DNA of 64,000 nt, taken from the NCBI GenBank assembly GCA_016716475.1, contig JADJWG010000001.1, positions 1,054,001 through 1,118,000 of the forward strand, given 5' to 3'. The notes under the pieces were generated by a model, which saw nothing but the letters and a program-made list of their open reading frames with translations, searched no databases and was not told the DNA's origin. The DNA is from Phycisphaerales bacterium. Its GTDB lineage: Bacteria; Planctomycetota; Phycisphaerae; UBA1845; Fen-1342. Position numbers and translations under genes: made by a program. Below, piece after piece: positions 27,522 to 36,471 of the stretch; the stretch's first letter is position 1, and the number at the start of each line of letters is the position of its first letter.

Positions 27522-30500
27522 CTACGGGAAGACGCGCAGCATACCCCGTGCCGCCGTCAACTCGTCACCGAACGACATCAATCGCCGCTGCATCACCAAG
27601 GGCTGCGTCAGCCAGCGGTACCAGGTGGCGGTGTCTGCCGCGGGCGACGGCCTTGCAACCGGCCCAGTGGCGATCTCCGCGAGCAGCCGACTGCCACCTA
27701 CCAACCACCGCCGACCATCTTCCGATGCAGGGGCATCGGCACACCACTCCCAGCCACCCAGCAGCATACCTGTGAGGGGCGCGCCGCCACGACTGCGCAG
27801 CGCGGCGAGAAACCACGCGTCCCGCGTCACCAGTGTGAGCCCACTGCCGGGTGGAAAGGCCGTCAATGCCGCGTTGAAATCCTCTACCGGCAATTCGTCC
27901 ACATCGACATAGAATAGCTCCCAAGGCCGCAAAGCTTCGTTATTCCGCACAAGCCGTGCGAGGGGCTCTCCATCGCGCACGACACTGCCGAGGTCAGACC
28001 ATACCGGGTCATGGGGAGCCACCGCGATCAACGCGAGCTGCCGGTCTTCATACTCCACAAGAATCGGGTAGCCCGTACTCGGATCACGTTCCGCCGTCGC
28101 CGCCTCGAAACGGCCTGTCGGCCGGACAGCCGAATCGTCATTCCAGGGTGGCGGCTGACTCGCGACAAGAGCGGTGTACTGCGCGGCACCCGGCAGATCG
28201 GGGTAAATCGCAAGCGCGGTGCGCGCCTCGGCCGCTTGGGCGTGAAAGAGGCGGAGTTCCCCCGCAATGGCGTGCGCCTGCATCGCGGCCAATGCCCCGG
28301 TGAAGCTACTCTCCACAGCATTGCGTGCGGCCTCGGCCGCCGCCAGAACTGCGGAAGCGTTCTCGTCCAAGGCAACCCAACTGTCAGAACCCACGGGCGC
28401 GAAGCGTGTGACGATCCGAACGTCCCCTCCACTCCTGAGCGGCCACTGCAAGACCACCTCCACGGCATCCGCAGGCAGCCCCGCCTCCACCGCAGCCGCA
28501 ACGGATGCGCTTCCACCAGTTCCCGTGGCCGCCACGAGATTCGCAATGGCCGCCGAAAGTGCGTCATCTGCTTCGGCCAGTCCGGCAACGACAGCAGGCA
28601 GCACCACGGCTGCGCGGGGGTCTGCACCCTCCTCCAGCTCCCGAGCTACCGGCCAGGAAGCCAGAAACCGTTCGGCGGCCGACAACACGACGGGCGGGGG
28701 TTCAACCGAACCCGGACCCGCGTCCGGCCCCGGATCGACTGTGGGCGGTTCGACGGGCGCACCGTTCCCGTGGTTGGGTGTTGGGAGCACTGTTCCGTTC
28801 TGGAGGGGCTGTGCTCCCGGCCCGGTACCAGGTGTCGGATTGCCGTCTTTGTTACCACCCCCGAATATCACGAACCCGACAATCGCAACCCCAACCACGC
28901 CGGCGGCGACACCACCGATCAGGACTGTGTGCTGCGGCTGAACCTTCCGAGGAGACCGCTTGGCGGTTGGTACGTCATGGGTGGGAAGCTGAGTCTTGAC
29001 CTCGGTGTCAATCGCGGCGGCAGCGGCCCCCAAAACCTGCCCGAGTTGTTCCTCCCAGCCCGGCGGAAAGACAAAGCGAAAATCCTGAGGCGACCAGAGC
29101 GCGCGCAACTCGGTCGAAGCCGACGAACCTTGAAGGCCAAAGACCAGCTCTTCCACCGGACCCGTGACGCGCTTCGGGGCGTTGATCTTCGCACCGCTCG
29201 CCTTGGCCGCGCGGCGCAATTCGCCGGCGAGTGCGTCCCGGCCGCGTTCCTGGGCCAACAGAAGCAAGTGGTTGAGGTGACCCACGATGTCGCTGGTCGG
29301 GATGGAGAAGGCAACCACGTCGACACGTTCGTAGCTGAGCGGCCCGTTGCCGAGAATCTGTGGCCCTGACAGCCCGGGCGCGCGCAGCACAAGATCACCC
29401 GAGCCCTCGAACGCTGCGGGCCAACCATCGGGCGTCAGGCGTGGCTCCCCCTGTGGTTCCACACGCAAGCCGCCTGCGTACGGCTTCAGCAGAGGAACAC
29501 ACTCCACCAGGTCCGCAACGGCGGTATGCCGCAGGGCGGCAGCCGCACCCGCCCGAAGCTTTTCAGCGAAGACAGTCTTGTCCGCAGGTTCCCAACCCAG
29601 CGTCGCCGGATTCCAGGCAAGTTTCACTTGAAGGGGAGGGTCTGACTGCGTAGCGCCGAGCAACCGTACCTCGGCGACAGCACTATCGACCGGAGGAGTT
29701 ATCGCGGCACGAACATCCGCATCCGCGTAGACGCTCGCCCGCAGCGCCTCCGCGAATGCACCGATCTGGGACTGCTGAACCTCCGGCAACACCAATGGCA
29801 AGGCAGCCGCCACTGCCGCGGTCAGTTCCGTAGCGCCTCCCAGAATCTCGGGTTCCAGGCCGCGGAGCCGGAATACGATCTCCCCGCGGGCACACGGCGC
29901 GGGTGGCACACCGCGCGCCGGCCGCAACCGTACACGTACCGGCCCCCGACCACCGGCCTCCTCGTCAGGCAGGCCGAGCAGCACGTCTTCGACCAGCACT
30001 TCCAGCGCCTCGGGATCGAGGAAGGCAGTCTGCTCCGGCCGTACTGCCGCCCGCACCGCCTCCACGGCAAGGCCACGTACACGGTTTGTGATCTTCGGCA
30101 ACTCACCGGCAATCACAGTGGCCCACTGGAGCAACCATTCCTTCTTCAGCTTTTCGGCCTGCTCGCGCCCGCGCGCGGGCCAATGCTCCACGTGCGGGGG
30201 CTCCCCGAGCAGGTCGACTGCCCCGATCCAGTCCCCGGCGGCTGCCAGCCGCTCCGCTTCGTTGAGCCAGCTCCGAACCTGCTCATGGTCCGTCTCGACT
30301 TGTTTCCGGCGGGCTTCTTCCTGCGCCAGCCAGCCCTCATACGCCTGCTCCACCTCAGCGGCGTAGGCACGCACCTCCGGCGGGCAGATGTCCTCGTCCG
30401 GACGCCGCGCAAAGCGCCGCGCCACCGAGGCCCAGTCATGCGATTCGTAGGCCTTCTTCAGTGCACGCTGCCACTCGCGCGCCCCCTGGATCCGCTTCTC

Positions 30501-31733
30501 CTGCCCGACCCGCTGCTCCAGTTGCGCAGATTCGGTCAGCACCGCTTCCGGCCAGTGTTTCAGGCGGGGGCGGTTCGTCAACAACTTGTCGGCCGACTCC
30601 CAATCGTCGGCCTCGGCGGCCAACTGCACTCGACGCAGCCAGTCCACCGCACGGCGCTCGTCCTCCTCGACCGCGCGGTGCGCGGCCGCATTGTCGAGAG
30701 CCGTCTCGGCGCGCAACGCTACGGCCGCAGCCCGGGCCTCAAGATCCGCCGGCCAGCTTGCGAGCGCGGGGCGATCCTTGAGCACTAGTTCGAGATCGCG
30801 CCAGGCCGAGCCGGCCAGCAGGGCCTCGAGCTGCGTGACCCAGCGCTCCGCGCGCTGCAGGTCGAGCTGTACCTTGTAACCCGCCGCCACAAGACGTGCT
30901 GTAGCTTCCCGCGCAGCCGGTCGCTCACGGGGCAGCCGGGCCAGGAGTTCGAGGACGAGTTGGCAGCAGGCCCGCACTTCGGGACGGGGGGAACCCGTCA
31001 GCGCGGGGGCACTGATGGCGATCGGCACACCGAAGCTCATCATGCGGGCCATATCGACCACGCGGTGCGCATCCGGGGCAAAGTGCAGGTAAGGATGCAC
31101 GTGGGTCACAAGCAGGTGCAGCAGTAATCCCGCCGCAATCAGGTCGGACCCGGCCTCGAAGGTGGTGAGCGTGTCCTGCCCGTACTTGTCGGGGTCAATG
31201 AAGGCGCAGAGGCGATCGTCGCGTTCGAAGTTGCTCTCCGAGAGCACCTCCCACGCGCCACTCGCATCATGGCCGGCACTGACGGCAAGGTTAAGGTACG
31301 CATCGACACCAAGTACCTGGCAGATTGCCGGTGCCAGACCGAAGTCGGTGACTTTCAGCAATCCGTCGGCACCGTCGAGCACCGCGCCGGGGCAGAGGCC
31401 CCCGTGGACCACCGGGCGGCCGGCGGCCGTATGGGCGGACTCCAACGCATCCAGCAGACCGGCCGCGGTCCGCAACAGCACGTCCGGCTCGGCGGGGGGT
31501 TGGCTCGGATCGAAGAGCTGCGCCGTACGCCAGGGGGTCGCAGGTTCGTGCGGCAGGGCAAACCCGTTGGACGTAGCCGCCGGTGGACCGGTGTAGCGGA
31601 GTATGTAAGGAGACGCCGCAGCCAGCCGGTTCTGCGTCTGGACCACGTCGATCAGCGCACTCTCCAGACGGGCGCGCTGCGCGGCAGTCAGGTCCGGCGG
31701 CAACAACAGGAGGCGGCGGTGGGTGTCGGCCAT
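27522..31733 (-). CDS. Membrane-anchored pseudokinase-like protein at head of T6SS cluster
   Basis: The 1403-residue protein has an N-terminal kinase-like region (about residues 20-290). HGGLCPGAVL stands where active kinases have HRDLKPEN, followed by KVTDFGLA and SDLIAAGLLLHLLVTHVHPY, which resembles the kinase F helix. The catalytic Asp of HRD and an obvious beta-3 lysine are missing, so it is probably a pseudokinase. Four helical repeats follow with the pattern W......LL..RP.L..WP (DWESADKLLTNRPRLKHWP is the clearest). One membrane helix lies near residues 935-960, then a Gly/Pro linker and a C-terminal domain outside the cytoplasm. ATG 31733 has GGAG upstream. Position suggests a T6SS regulator analogous to the membrane kinase PpkA, but signalling by binding rather than phosphorylation; this is inference. 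Confidence 0.75.
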   Translation of the reverse strand: MADTHRRLLLLPPDLTAAQRARLESALIDVVQTQNRLAAASPYILRYTGPPAATSNGFALPHEPATPWRTAQLFDPSQPPAEPDVLLRTAAGLLDALESAHTAAGRPVVHGGLCPGAVLDGADGLLKVTDFGLAPAICQVLGVDAYLNLAVSAGHDASGAWEVLSESNFERDDRLCAFIDPDKYGQDTLTTFEAGSDLIAAGLLLHLLVTHVHPYLHFAPDAHRVVDMARMMSFGVPIAISAPALTGSPRPEVRACCQLVLELLARLPRERPAAREATARLVAAGYKVQLDLQRAERWVTQLEALLAGSAWRDLELVLKDRPALASWPADLEARAAAVALRAETALDNAAAHRAVEEDERRAVDWLRRVQLAAEADDWESADKLLTNRPRLKHWPEAVLTESAQLEQRVGQEKRIQGAREWQRALKKAYESHDWASVARRFARRPDEDICPPEVRAYAAEVEQAYEGWLAQEEARRKQVETDHEQVRSWLNEAERLAAAGDWIGAVDLLGEPPHVEHWPARGREQAEKLKKEWLLQWATVIAGELPKITNRVRGLAVEAVRAAVRPEQTAFLDPEALEVLVEDVLLGLPDEEAGGRGPVRVRLRPARGVPPAPCARGEIVFRLRGLEPEILGGATELTAAVAAALPLVLPEVQQSQIGAFAEALRASVYADADVRAAITPPVDSAVAEVRLLGATQSDPPLQVKLAWNPATLGWEPADKTVFAEKLRAGAAAALRHTAVADLVECVPLLKPYAGGLRVEPQGEPRLTPDGWPAAFEGSGDLVLRAPGLSGPQILGNGPLSYERVDVVAFSIPTSDIVGHLNHLLLLAQERGRDALAGELRRAAKASGAKINAPKRVTGPVEELVFGLQGSSASTELRALWSPQDFRFVFPPGWEEQLGQVLGAAAAAIDTEVKTQLPTHDVPTAKRSPRKVQPQHTVLIGGVAAGVVGVAIVGFVIFGGGNKDGNPTPGTGPGAQPLQNGTVLPTPNHGNGAPVEPPTVDPGPDAGPGSVEPPPVVLSAAERFLASWPVARELEEGADPRAAVVLPAVVAGLAEADDALSAAIANLVAATGTGGSASVAAAVEAGLPADAVEVVLQWPLRSGGDVRIVTRFAPVGSDSWVALDENASAVLAAAEAARNAVESSFTGALAAMQAHAIAGELRLFHAQAAEARTALAIYPDLPGAAQYTALVASQPPPWNDDSAVRPTGRFEAATAERDPSTGYPILVEYEDRQLALIAVAPHDPVWSDLGSVVRDGEPLARLVRNNEALRPWELFYVDVDELPVEDFNAALTAFPPGSGLTLVTRDAWFLAALRSRGGAPLTGMLLGGWEWCADAPASEDGRRWLVGGSRLLAEIATGPVARPSPAADTATWYRWLTQPLVMQRRLMSFGDELTAARGMLRVFP

Positions 31734-31981
31734 GGCACTCCGTCGCACGGATAAGCGATCCCTACGAGGCCCAGCGCCGCACACGGCGCAGCAAACGGAC
31801 CACAGTGTATCCCAAACCAGCCACGACCCAAGCGCCCGGGCGGAACGGGAGCTCGCACTTGACGCCCCGCGGTCCTGCGCAGTAGGTTGACCGGACGATG
31901 AACGGGCGGCGCCGAGCGTCCGACCTGTTCTCGGGGCCGAAGTACATTCGAGCGGGCGATCGACATGCGAGGAGAACGTCC
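31734..31981. promoter_or_regulatory. Divergent intergenic space with promoters for both directions
   Basis: These 248 bases separate the minus-strand T6SS cluster from the plus-strand surface-protein module, so promoters for both must lie here or nearby. On the minus strand TTGGGT-16-TACACT is a weak candidate; on the plus strand TTGACG followed 18 bases later by TAGGTT is another. No coding frame here looks real. Confidence 0.3.
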
Positions 31982-32152
31982 ATGAAGGCCACACGCGCGC
32001 TTCAATGGGTGTTGGGCTGCGGCGCCGGCGCTTGCCTACTGCAGGCGGGCGGCTGCCTTTCCAACGAGATCGTGCTGAATCAGGTCGCCAATATTCTCAC
32101 CGATACGGTGTTCTTTCTCCTCGACAATGCGCTGGTCCGCCTGACCACCTGA
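31982..32152 (+). CDS. Small lipoprotein-like protein (first of a tandem pair)
   Basis: This 56-residue protein has a charged start (MKATR), a short hydrophobic segment and a cysteine after AGG, which suggests a lipoprotein signal. The mature part would be only about 30 residues (SNEIVLNQVANILTDTVFFL). AGGAG lies 7 bases before the ATG. The next gene encodes a similar small protein, so the pair is probably a duplication. Function is unknown. Confidence 0.6.
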   Translation: MKATRALQWVLGCGAGACLLQAGGCLSNEIVLNQVANILTDTVFFLLDNALVRLTT

Positions 32153-32172
32153 TCCGAGCGAGGAGCCGAGCT

Positions 32173-32346
32173 ATGCGTAGTTTCTATCGACGAACCCTGG
32201 TGTGGGTAGCCGGCGGGGCGCTGCTGGCGCTCGGCGGTTGCGTCACCAACCAGCAATTCACCGACTTCACGCGTACCCAGGTCGCCCGCGTGGTCTCCGA
32301 TCTATTCGGGCAAGCCATCCGGACGTTTGTCCAGGCCACGACGTAG
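32173..32346 (+). CDS. Small lipoprotein-like protein (second of a tandem pair)
   Basis: This 57-residue protein starts MRSFYRRTLVWVAGGALLALGGC, a convincing lipoprotein signal with a cysteine at about residue 23. The mature peptide of about 35 residues shares with its upstream neighbour the pattern GGC(L/V).N, an internal QVA, a D, a large hydrophobic residue and a closing TT. GAGGAG lies 7 bases upstream. It begins 20 bases after the first copy ends, and the barrel gene follows about 100 bases later. Confidence 0.65.
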   Translation: MRSFYRRTLVWVAGGALLALGGCVTNQQFTDFTRTQVARVVSDLFGQAIRTFVQATT

Positions 32347-32453
32347 CGGGGCTGCAAACCCGCCAGCGTCCGCCCCCGGCGGCACCCCGAAGCACGGCTC
32401 CCGCAGTGCCGCCGGCGGCACAGGCGCCCGTTCTGACGACAAGGAGCGTGGGA

Positions 32454-34448
32454 ATGCCTCGATACACCGCCGCACCGGTCCTTCGCTGGTGGTGCGTCGC
32501 CTTTCTTTCCGCCGGGCTGACAGGGGGTGGCGTCGCGAGCGCACAGTCGCCGCCCGAACCGACTTCCGAGCCGCTCGCCCTGGTTGAGCTCAGCCGTGGG
32601 ATCGAGGCCTATCTGCGGCAGGACAATGCCGCGGCAGCACTGGTCTTTGAGGGGCTGCTCGAGCGTTATCCCGAAGCGGATTTCCACGTCACCTGCCATT
32701 ACTACCTCGGGCTCATCCGCATGGATGAAGGGCTCATGCAGGCGAACAACGCCCGCGGAGCAGCGGACGAAGCCGCGCGGGCGGACTTTTCGGCCCGCGC
32801 GATCGGGGCCTTTCGGCTGGCCCAGGACCATCTGAGCCGGGTGGTGGATCTCGCCGACCCCACCGCCCGCACGGTTGATGCCGCCCTGCTGCTTGGCATT
32901 GCGCAGCTCGCAAGCGACGACACCACGGAAGGCCGCGAGCAACTCATCGGGCTCGCTCAGCGGGCCGAACGTACGCTCGATGCCTACGCCCGCAGCGATG
33001 CCGGCCGGGGGGATCGCTTCGGGCGGTTCTATCTCGCCGTGGCCCGCTACCGGCTCGCCGATGCCTACCGTAAGCCGCCCCGTCGTACACTCGAGTTCGG
33101 CAGCGCCTTGCACTCCGCCGAGGAAAACCTGCGTGAAGCGCTCGCCCTCGCCGATGCCGAGTTGGCCGCCGAGACACTCACCGCGGACGAGTACGCCGGT
33201 TTTCGGACGGTCGTGCGCTATTACGAGGGCTTGCTCGCAATCCTCCGCCGGGAAAACTCCCAGGCGCGCGCCCTGCTCGTGGAGGTCGCCACCGCGGCCG
33301 GCGAGGTCGATCTCGGGGCCAACGCGCGCGACATCATCGCCGAGCTTGACCGTGTCGAGATTGCCAGCCCCCTGCCGATTCAGCTCCCCGTGCCCGCCCC
33401 CATCGGGCCGCTGGAGTTCGACGCCCGCCTGCGGCTTGGGAACTGGTACGACTCCAACGTCATTCTCCTCGGGCGCGACACGACGCTGCCGCGGGGCTAC
33501 AAGCGCAGCGACGACTACCAGTTCGGACTCTCCGCGGACTTCAACATCAGCCGTTACATCAGCAGTGCCGAAGTCCCGTGGATTGGCGAGAGTCTCACCA
33601 TCGGCATCGGCGGCGGCACGTCCAACCTGTGGCAGCCCAACATTCCCGAATTCAACGTCAGCCGCTATCCGGCCCGGGCCTTCGTCAACTGGCAGCCGGT
33701 CCCTGACATCTACCTCGGCTTCCAGTACGAATACTCCTACACCGAGCTCGGCCATGACCCGTTCATATCGAGCCATCGCTTTACCCCCGTGGTTTCCAAG
33801 GTCTGGCGCGGCGCACCGACCGAGACAGAACGGCGCGGCGCCGACCTCGGTCGCAGCGACGTGTACTTCATCCAGGATGACCGCAACTATTTTGACCCCC
33901 TGCCCGACTTTCGCCTCAACCGCGACGGTGTGTACCGGGCGGTCGGCTTCCGGCACCAGTTCAACCTCACTCGGGCCCGTAATCTCGGCTACATGCAGGA
34001 CTACTTCAACCGTCGGCCGAAGGAGGCCGCCCTTTTCGGCGAAGAGCACCTCAGCTTCTACCTCGGGTATGAGTTCAGGGATGAGAGCACTGTCGGCACG
34101 GAGTTCTCGCTCCGCGGTCACTCCATGATCTGGGGTTTGCACGTCCCGCTGCCTTACCGGCTTGCCTTCGAGCTGGACAGTGAGTTCAGTTGGGCCGGTT
34201 ACTCGGGCGCCAGCATCTTCGACTTCGAACGCAAGCAGCGCGACGACTTCCTGCAGCGCTATTATTTCAGCTTCGTGTATACCCTGGTCGCCCGGGGCGA
34301 ATTGCCGGAACTGCGGACCCTGAACGCCCGCCTGCGGGCCGGCGTGGAGATGACCTTCCAGGATTCCAATATCTGGAATCGTCTCGGCCAGGATATCTAT
34401 GAGTATGGACGCACCGTGTACGGCGTCCAGCTCGAGGTCGATTTCTAG
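32454..34448 (+). CDS. TPR plus outer-membrane beta-barrel protein
   Basis: The 664-residue protein has an N-terminal signal peptide (hydrophobic core WWCVAFLSAGLTGGGVASA). A helical TPR-like region follows at residues about 40-310. Residues about 315-664 alternate aromatic and polar residues (FDARLRLGNWYDSNVILLG; RYYFSFVYTLVARGE) and end in VYGVQLEVDF, a terminal aromatic as in outer-membrane barrels. This layout resembles surface lipoprotein assembly modulators (Slam, DUF560), which move lipoproteins or proteins to the cell surface; the family assignment is inferred from layout. AAGGAG lies 7 bases before ATG 32454. Co-directional lipoproteins upstream and secreted proteins downstream support a role in surface display. 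Confidence 0.7.
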   Translation: MPRYTAAPVLRWWCVAFLSAGLTGGGVASAQSPPEPTSEPLALVELSRGIEAYLRQDNAAAALVFEGLLERYPEADFHVTCHYYLGLIRMDEGLMQANNARGAADEAARADFSARAIGAFRLAQDHLSRVVDLADPTARTVDAALLLGIAQLASDDTTEGREQLIGLAQRAERTLDAYARSDAGRGDRFGRFYLAVARYRLADAYRKPPRRTLEFGSALHSAEENLREALALADAELAAETLTADEYAGFRTVVRYYEGLLAILRRENSQARALLVEVATAAGEVDLGANARDIIAELDRVEIASPLPIQLPVPAPIGPLEFDARLRLGNWYDSNVILLGRDTTLPRGYKRSDDYQFGLSADFNISRYISSAEVPWIGESLTIGIGGGTSNLWQPNIPEFNVSRYPARAFVNWQPVPDIYLGFQYEYSYTELGHDPFISSHRFTPVVSKVWRGAPTETERRGADLGRSDVYFIQDDRNYFDPLPDFRLNRDGVYRAVGFRHQFNLTRARNLGYMQDYFNRRPKEAALFGEEHLSFYLGYEFRDESTVGTEFSLRGHSMIWGLHVPLPYRLAFELDSEFSWAGYSGASIFDFERKQRDDFLQRYYFSFVYTLVARGELPELRTLNARLRAGVEMTFQDSNIWNRLGQDIYEYGRTVYGVQLEVDF

Positions 34449-34484
34449 ACCCCGCGCGGTCGCAACCCCGCGGAGGATTTTCCC

Positions 34485-35582
34485 ATGGTCCGCATCTTGC
34501 TCCGTTCCGCACCGCTCGCCCTGCTGCTGCTGTGCACGGCTGTCCACGCCGAAGCCGAGTTTCTCGTCACCGGCCAATCCCGCCCCGGTGCGGCCACCTT
34601 CACCGCCGAAAACGCCGCCGCCGCGGAATTGCGCGTTGGCGATCGCGTCGGGGCGGGACGCATCACGGTGCGCAGCGAGGGCCAACTCATGCTCTTCGAG
34701 CCCAGCGGCGCCGTGGTGGTTTTGTTGGGCGACACGATCTTGGAGGTGCGTCCCGAGCCCATGCGCGGTGAAATCCTGCTCGAGCTGCATGCCGGGCGCG
34801 CCATGACCATTTCCGACCGCCCTCCGAACGCCACCCCGGCCCTAGTGCTGGTACTGGCGCTCGGCGACGACGAGGCGGCTTACGCCTACGTGCCGGTGAT
34901 TCCCGGCCAGGTGTTTGGCGCCGTAGATGAGGCCGGCGGGCGCATCGGGTTCACGGTGCTCGGAGACGCCGCCGAGTTGTCCATCGAATACGGTGAGCGC
35001 GTGGTAACACTTGTCGATGGACAGCGTGCCGAGCTACGGGCGGGCCAGGCCGCCACAGTCAGCGAACTCGGGCTCCTGCCGCTCGAACTCGGCTTCACCG
35101 CCGCATTCGGTCGGGAACTCGGCGTCGAGTCCGCGCGCTATTCACGCGGCGCGGTCGAGGTCAACCTCTTCAACAACATCATTCTGTGGGATCGCTTCGC
35201 CGAATCCCGCTACGTGACCGCCCGCATCCAGGAACCACCGTTCAACCCCGAAATCCGGCAGACGGTCCAATCCGTATCTCTGCCCGCACGCACCACGGCC
35301 CGTGTCGAACGACCGACGACGGTCCCGTTCCCCGCTGCGAATGAGGTGCCCTTTCTGTCACCCGCAGCCGCTTCGGTGCAAAACGTGCGGAACGTGGGCC
35401 AAGGTGTGACTGCAATCGAACTGAACCGCAACGCGGCCAACCTGCTGATCGCAACTGGCAGCCGGGGACTCGGTTTCGGCGGTTTGCGACAACTGACGAT
35501 ACCAGGTTTCACCGGCGGAACGCGAACACCGGCTCCGGCCGGACTTGGTGCGGAGCGAACACAGATCTCGAGCCCGCGTTAG
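34485..35582 (+). CDS. Secreted FecR-like domain protein
   Basis: The 365-residue protein starts with a signal peptide (MVRILLRSAPLALLLLCTAVHAEAE). Residues about 40-120 match the FecR-type beta domain (ELRVGDRVGAGRITVRSEGQ; GEILLELHAGRAM). A beta-rich middle follows, with RVVTLVDGQRAELRAGQAATV, a second copy of the same kind of motif. The C-terminus is Thr/Pro/Asn-rich and probably unstructured. FecR-like domains outside iron signalling are common in secreted proteins encoded near outer-membrane barrels. GGAGG lies 8 bases before the ATG. It begins 36 bases after the barrel gene, so the two are probably co-transcribed. Confidence 0.7.
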   Translation: MVRILLRSAPLALLLLCTAVHAEAEFLVTGQSRPGAATFTAENAAAAELRVGDRVGAGRITVRSEGQLMLFEPSGAVVVLLGDTILEVRPEPMRGEILLELHAGRAMTISDRPPNATPALVLVLALGDDEAAYAYVPVIPGQVFGAVDEAGGRIGFTVLGDAAELSIEYGERVVTLVDGQRAELRAGQAATVSELGLLPLELGFTAAFGRELGVESARYSRGAVEVNLFNNIILWDRFAESRYVTARIQEPPFNPEIRQTVQSVSLPARTTARVERPTTVPFPAANEVPFLSPAAASVQNVRNVGQGVTAIELNRNAANLLIATGSRGLGFGGLRQLTIPGFTGGTRTPAPAGLGAERTQISSPR

Positions 35583-35961
35583 CGGACGAAACCGGTCATG
35601 GGCGGCGAGTGCCCAGGCGGATGTGAGCGTCCCATAGCTCGCAATGCAGAGGTACCCGCACCCGAATTTTGTGGAAACGCTCACGAGGATCGTTCCACTG
35701 CGGGTAGAATGAACATCGTGGCCGAGTCTCTCGGGTCCACGCGTAGCACTGTCAGCCCGAGCTGGCCTGCTCGAGAGGATGGTGCGTAGCGTGCGATCGG
35801 CAGAGCGCCCAAACAAGCACGCACGGAGGCGTCACCGTCAATTGGACGAGCGCTGCGCTTATGCGCAGTGCAATGTCGTTTTGCGAGGAACTGGCGCGGC
35901 CGCTGGCGGCCGCGCAGCGGGCCCGTCGCCGGCGCGACCGGGCGTGCGGAGGTAGAGCGTC
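35583..35961 (+). other. Non-coding space with a strong GC hairpin
   Basis: These 379 bases hold no convincing gene. A 22-base inverted repeat at 35894-35915 (GCGCGGCC, loop GCTGGC, GGCCGCGC) and a smaller stem CTGCGC-TTAT-GCGCAG near 35850 precede the giant surface-protein gene. The larger hairpin may end transcripts from the FecR gene or act in the leader of the next gene; it lacks a T run. Confidence 0.4.
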
Positions 35962-36471
35962 ATGATGCGTCGCAATTTCGTGCTGAGCGCGGTACTGACC
36001 GCGGCGGTACTCGTGCATGTTGGCTGGGCCGACGAAGTCACTCAAACCGGCAACTTGAGCGTCAGCGCCGATTGCCGCTTCAATGTGAACTGCTTTGGGG
36101 GGTTGACCGGTGCGCCGGCCACGTTCCCCGTCGTCAGCGAGACCTCCGGCCCCGGCGAATGGGCGGTGGGCAGCGTCATCCGCCTCCTGGCGCCCGCGGG
36201 CTTCGAGTTCGACACCACCGGAGGCAATGAACCCATTGCGACGGAGTTATCCGGTGACGCAACGTTCGCACTGACGGCCGCGCCGACAGTGACCGCCAAC
36301 ACGGTGGAGTTCGAGGTGGCCGCGGTAAGCACGGTCAACAACGCCGAATTGCGCATCTCGAATATTCGTCTGCGCCCAACCACCGATGCCGCCGCGAACG
36401 TCGCGAACAGTCCGCACACGCTGCAAGTCGAAGCGGACGGCTCCGACCCGGGGAACCGACTAACCTGTTGA
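35962..36471 (+). CDS. N-terminal piece of giant secreted protein, cut by frameshift
   Basis: The 169-residue frame begins with a signal peptide (MMRRNFVLSAVLTAAVLVHVGWA) and a secreted beta-rich domain (FPVVSETSGPGEWAVGSVI; LLAPAGFEFDT). It stops at 36469-36471, just after a CCCGGGG run, while the next frame runs on without a break for 1651 residues. Adding one G to the run turns GNRLTC-stop into a smooth join (PGEPTNLLTPRDLVTV). So this is almost certainly the 5' end of the following gene. The break may be a sequencing or assembly error, a real mutation or slippage. GAGG lies 9 bases upstream of the ATG. Confidence 0.8.
   Translation: MMRRNFVLSAVLTAAVLVHVGWADEVTQTGNLSVSADCRFNVNCFGGLTGAPATFPVVSETSGPGEWAVGSVIRLLAPAGFEFDTTGGNEPIATELSGDATFALTAAPTVTANTVEFEVAAVSTVNNAELRISNIRLRPTTDAAANVANSPHTLQVEADGSDPGNRLTC

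Noticed and set aside
32184..34790. An 868-codon minus-strand frame opposite the barrel gene
   Set aside because: The plus strand has a signal peptide, TPR region, barrel and good ribosome-binding site; the minus frame has none of these and spans several plus genes.
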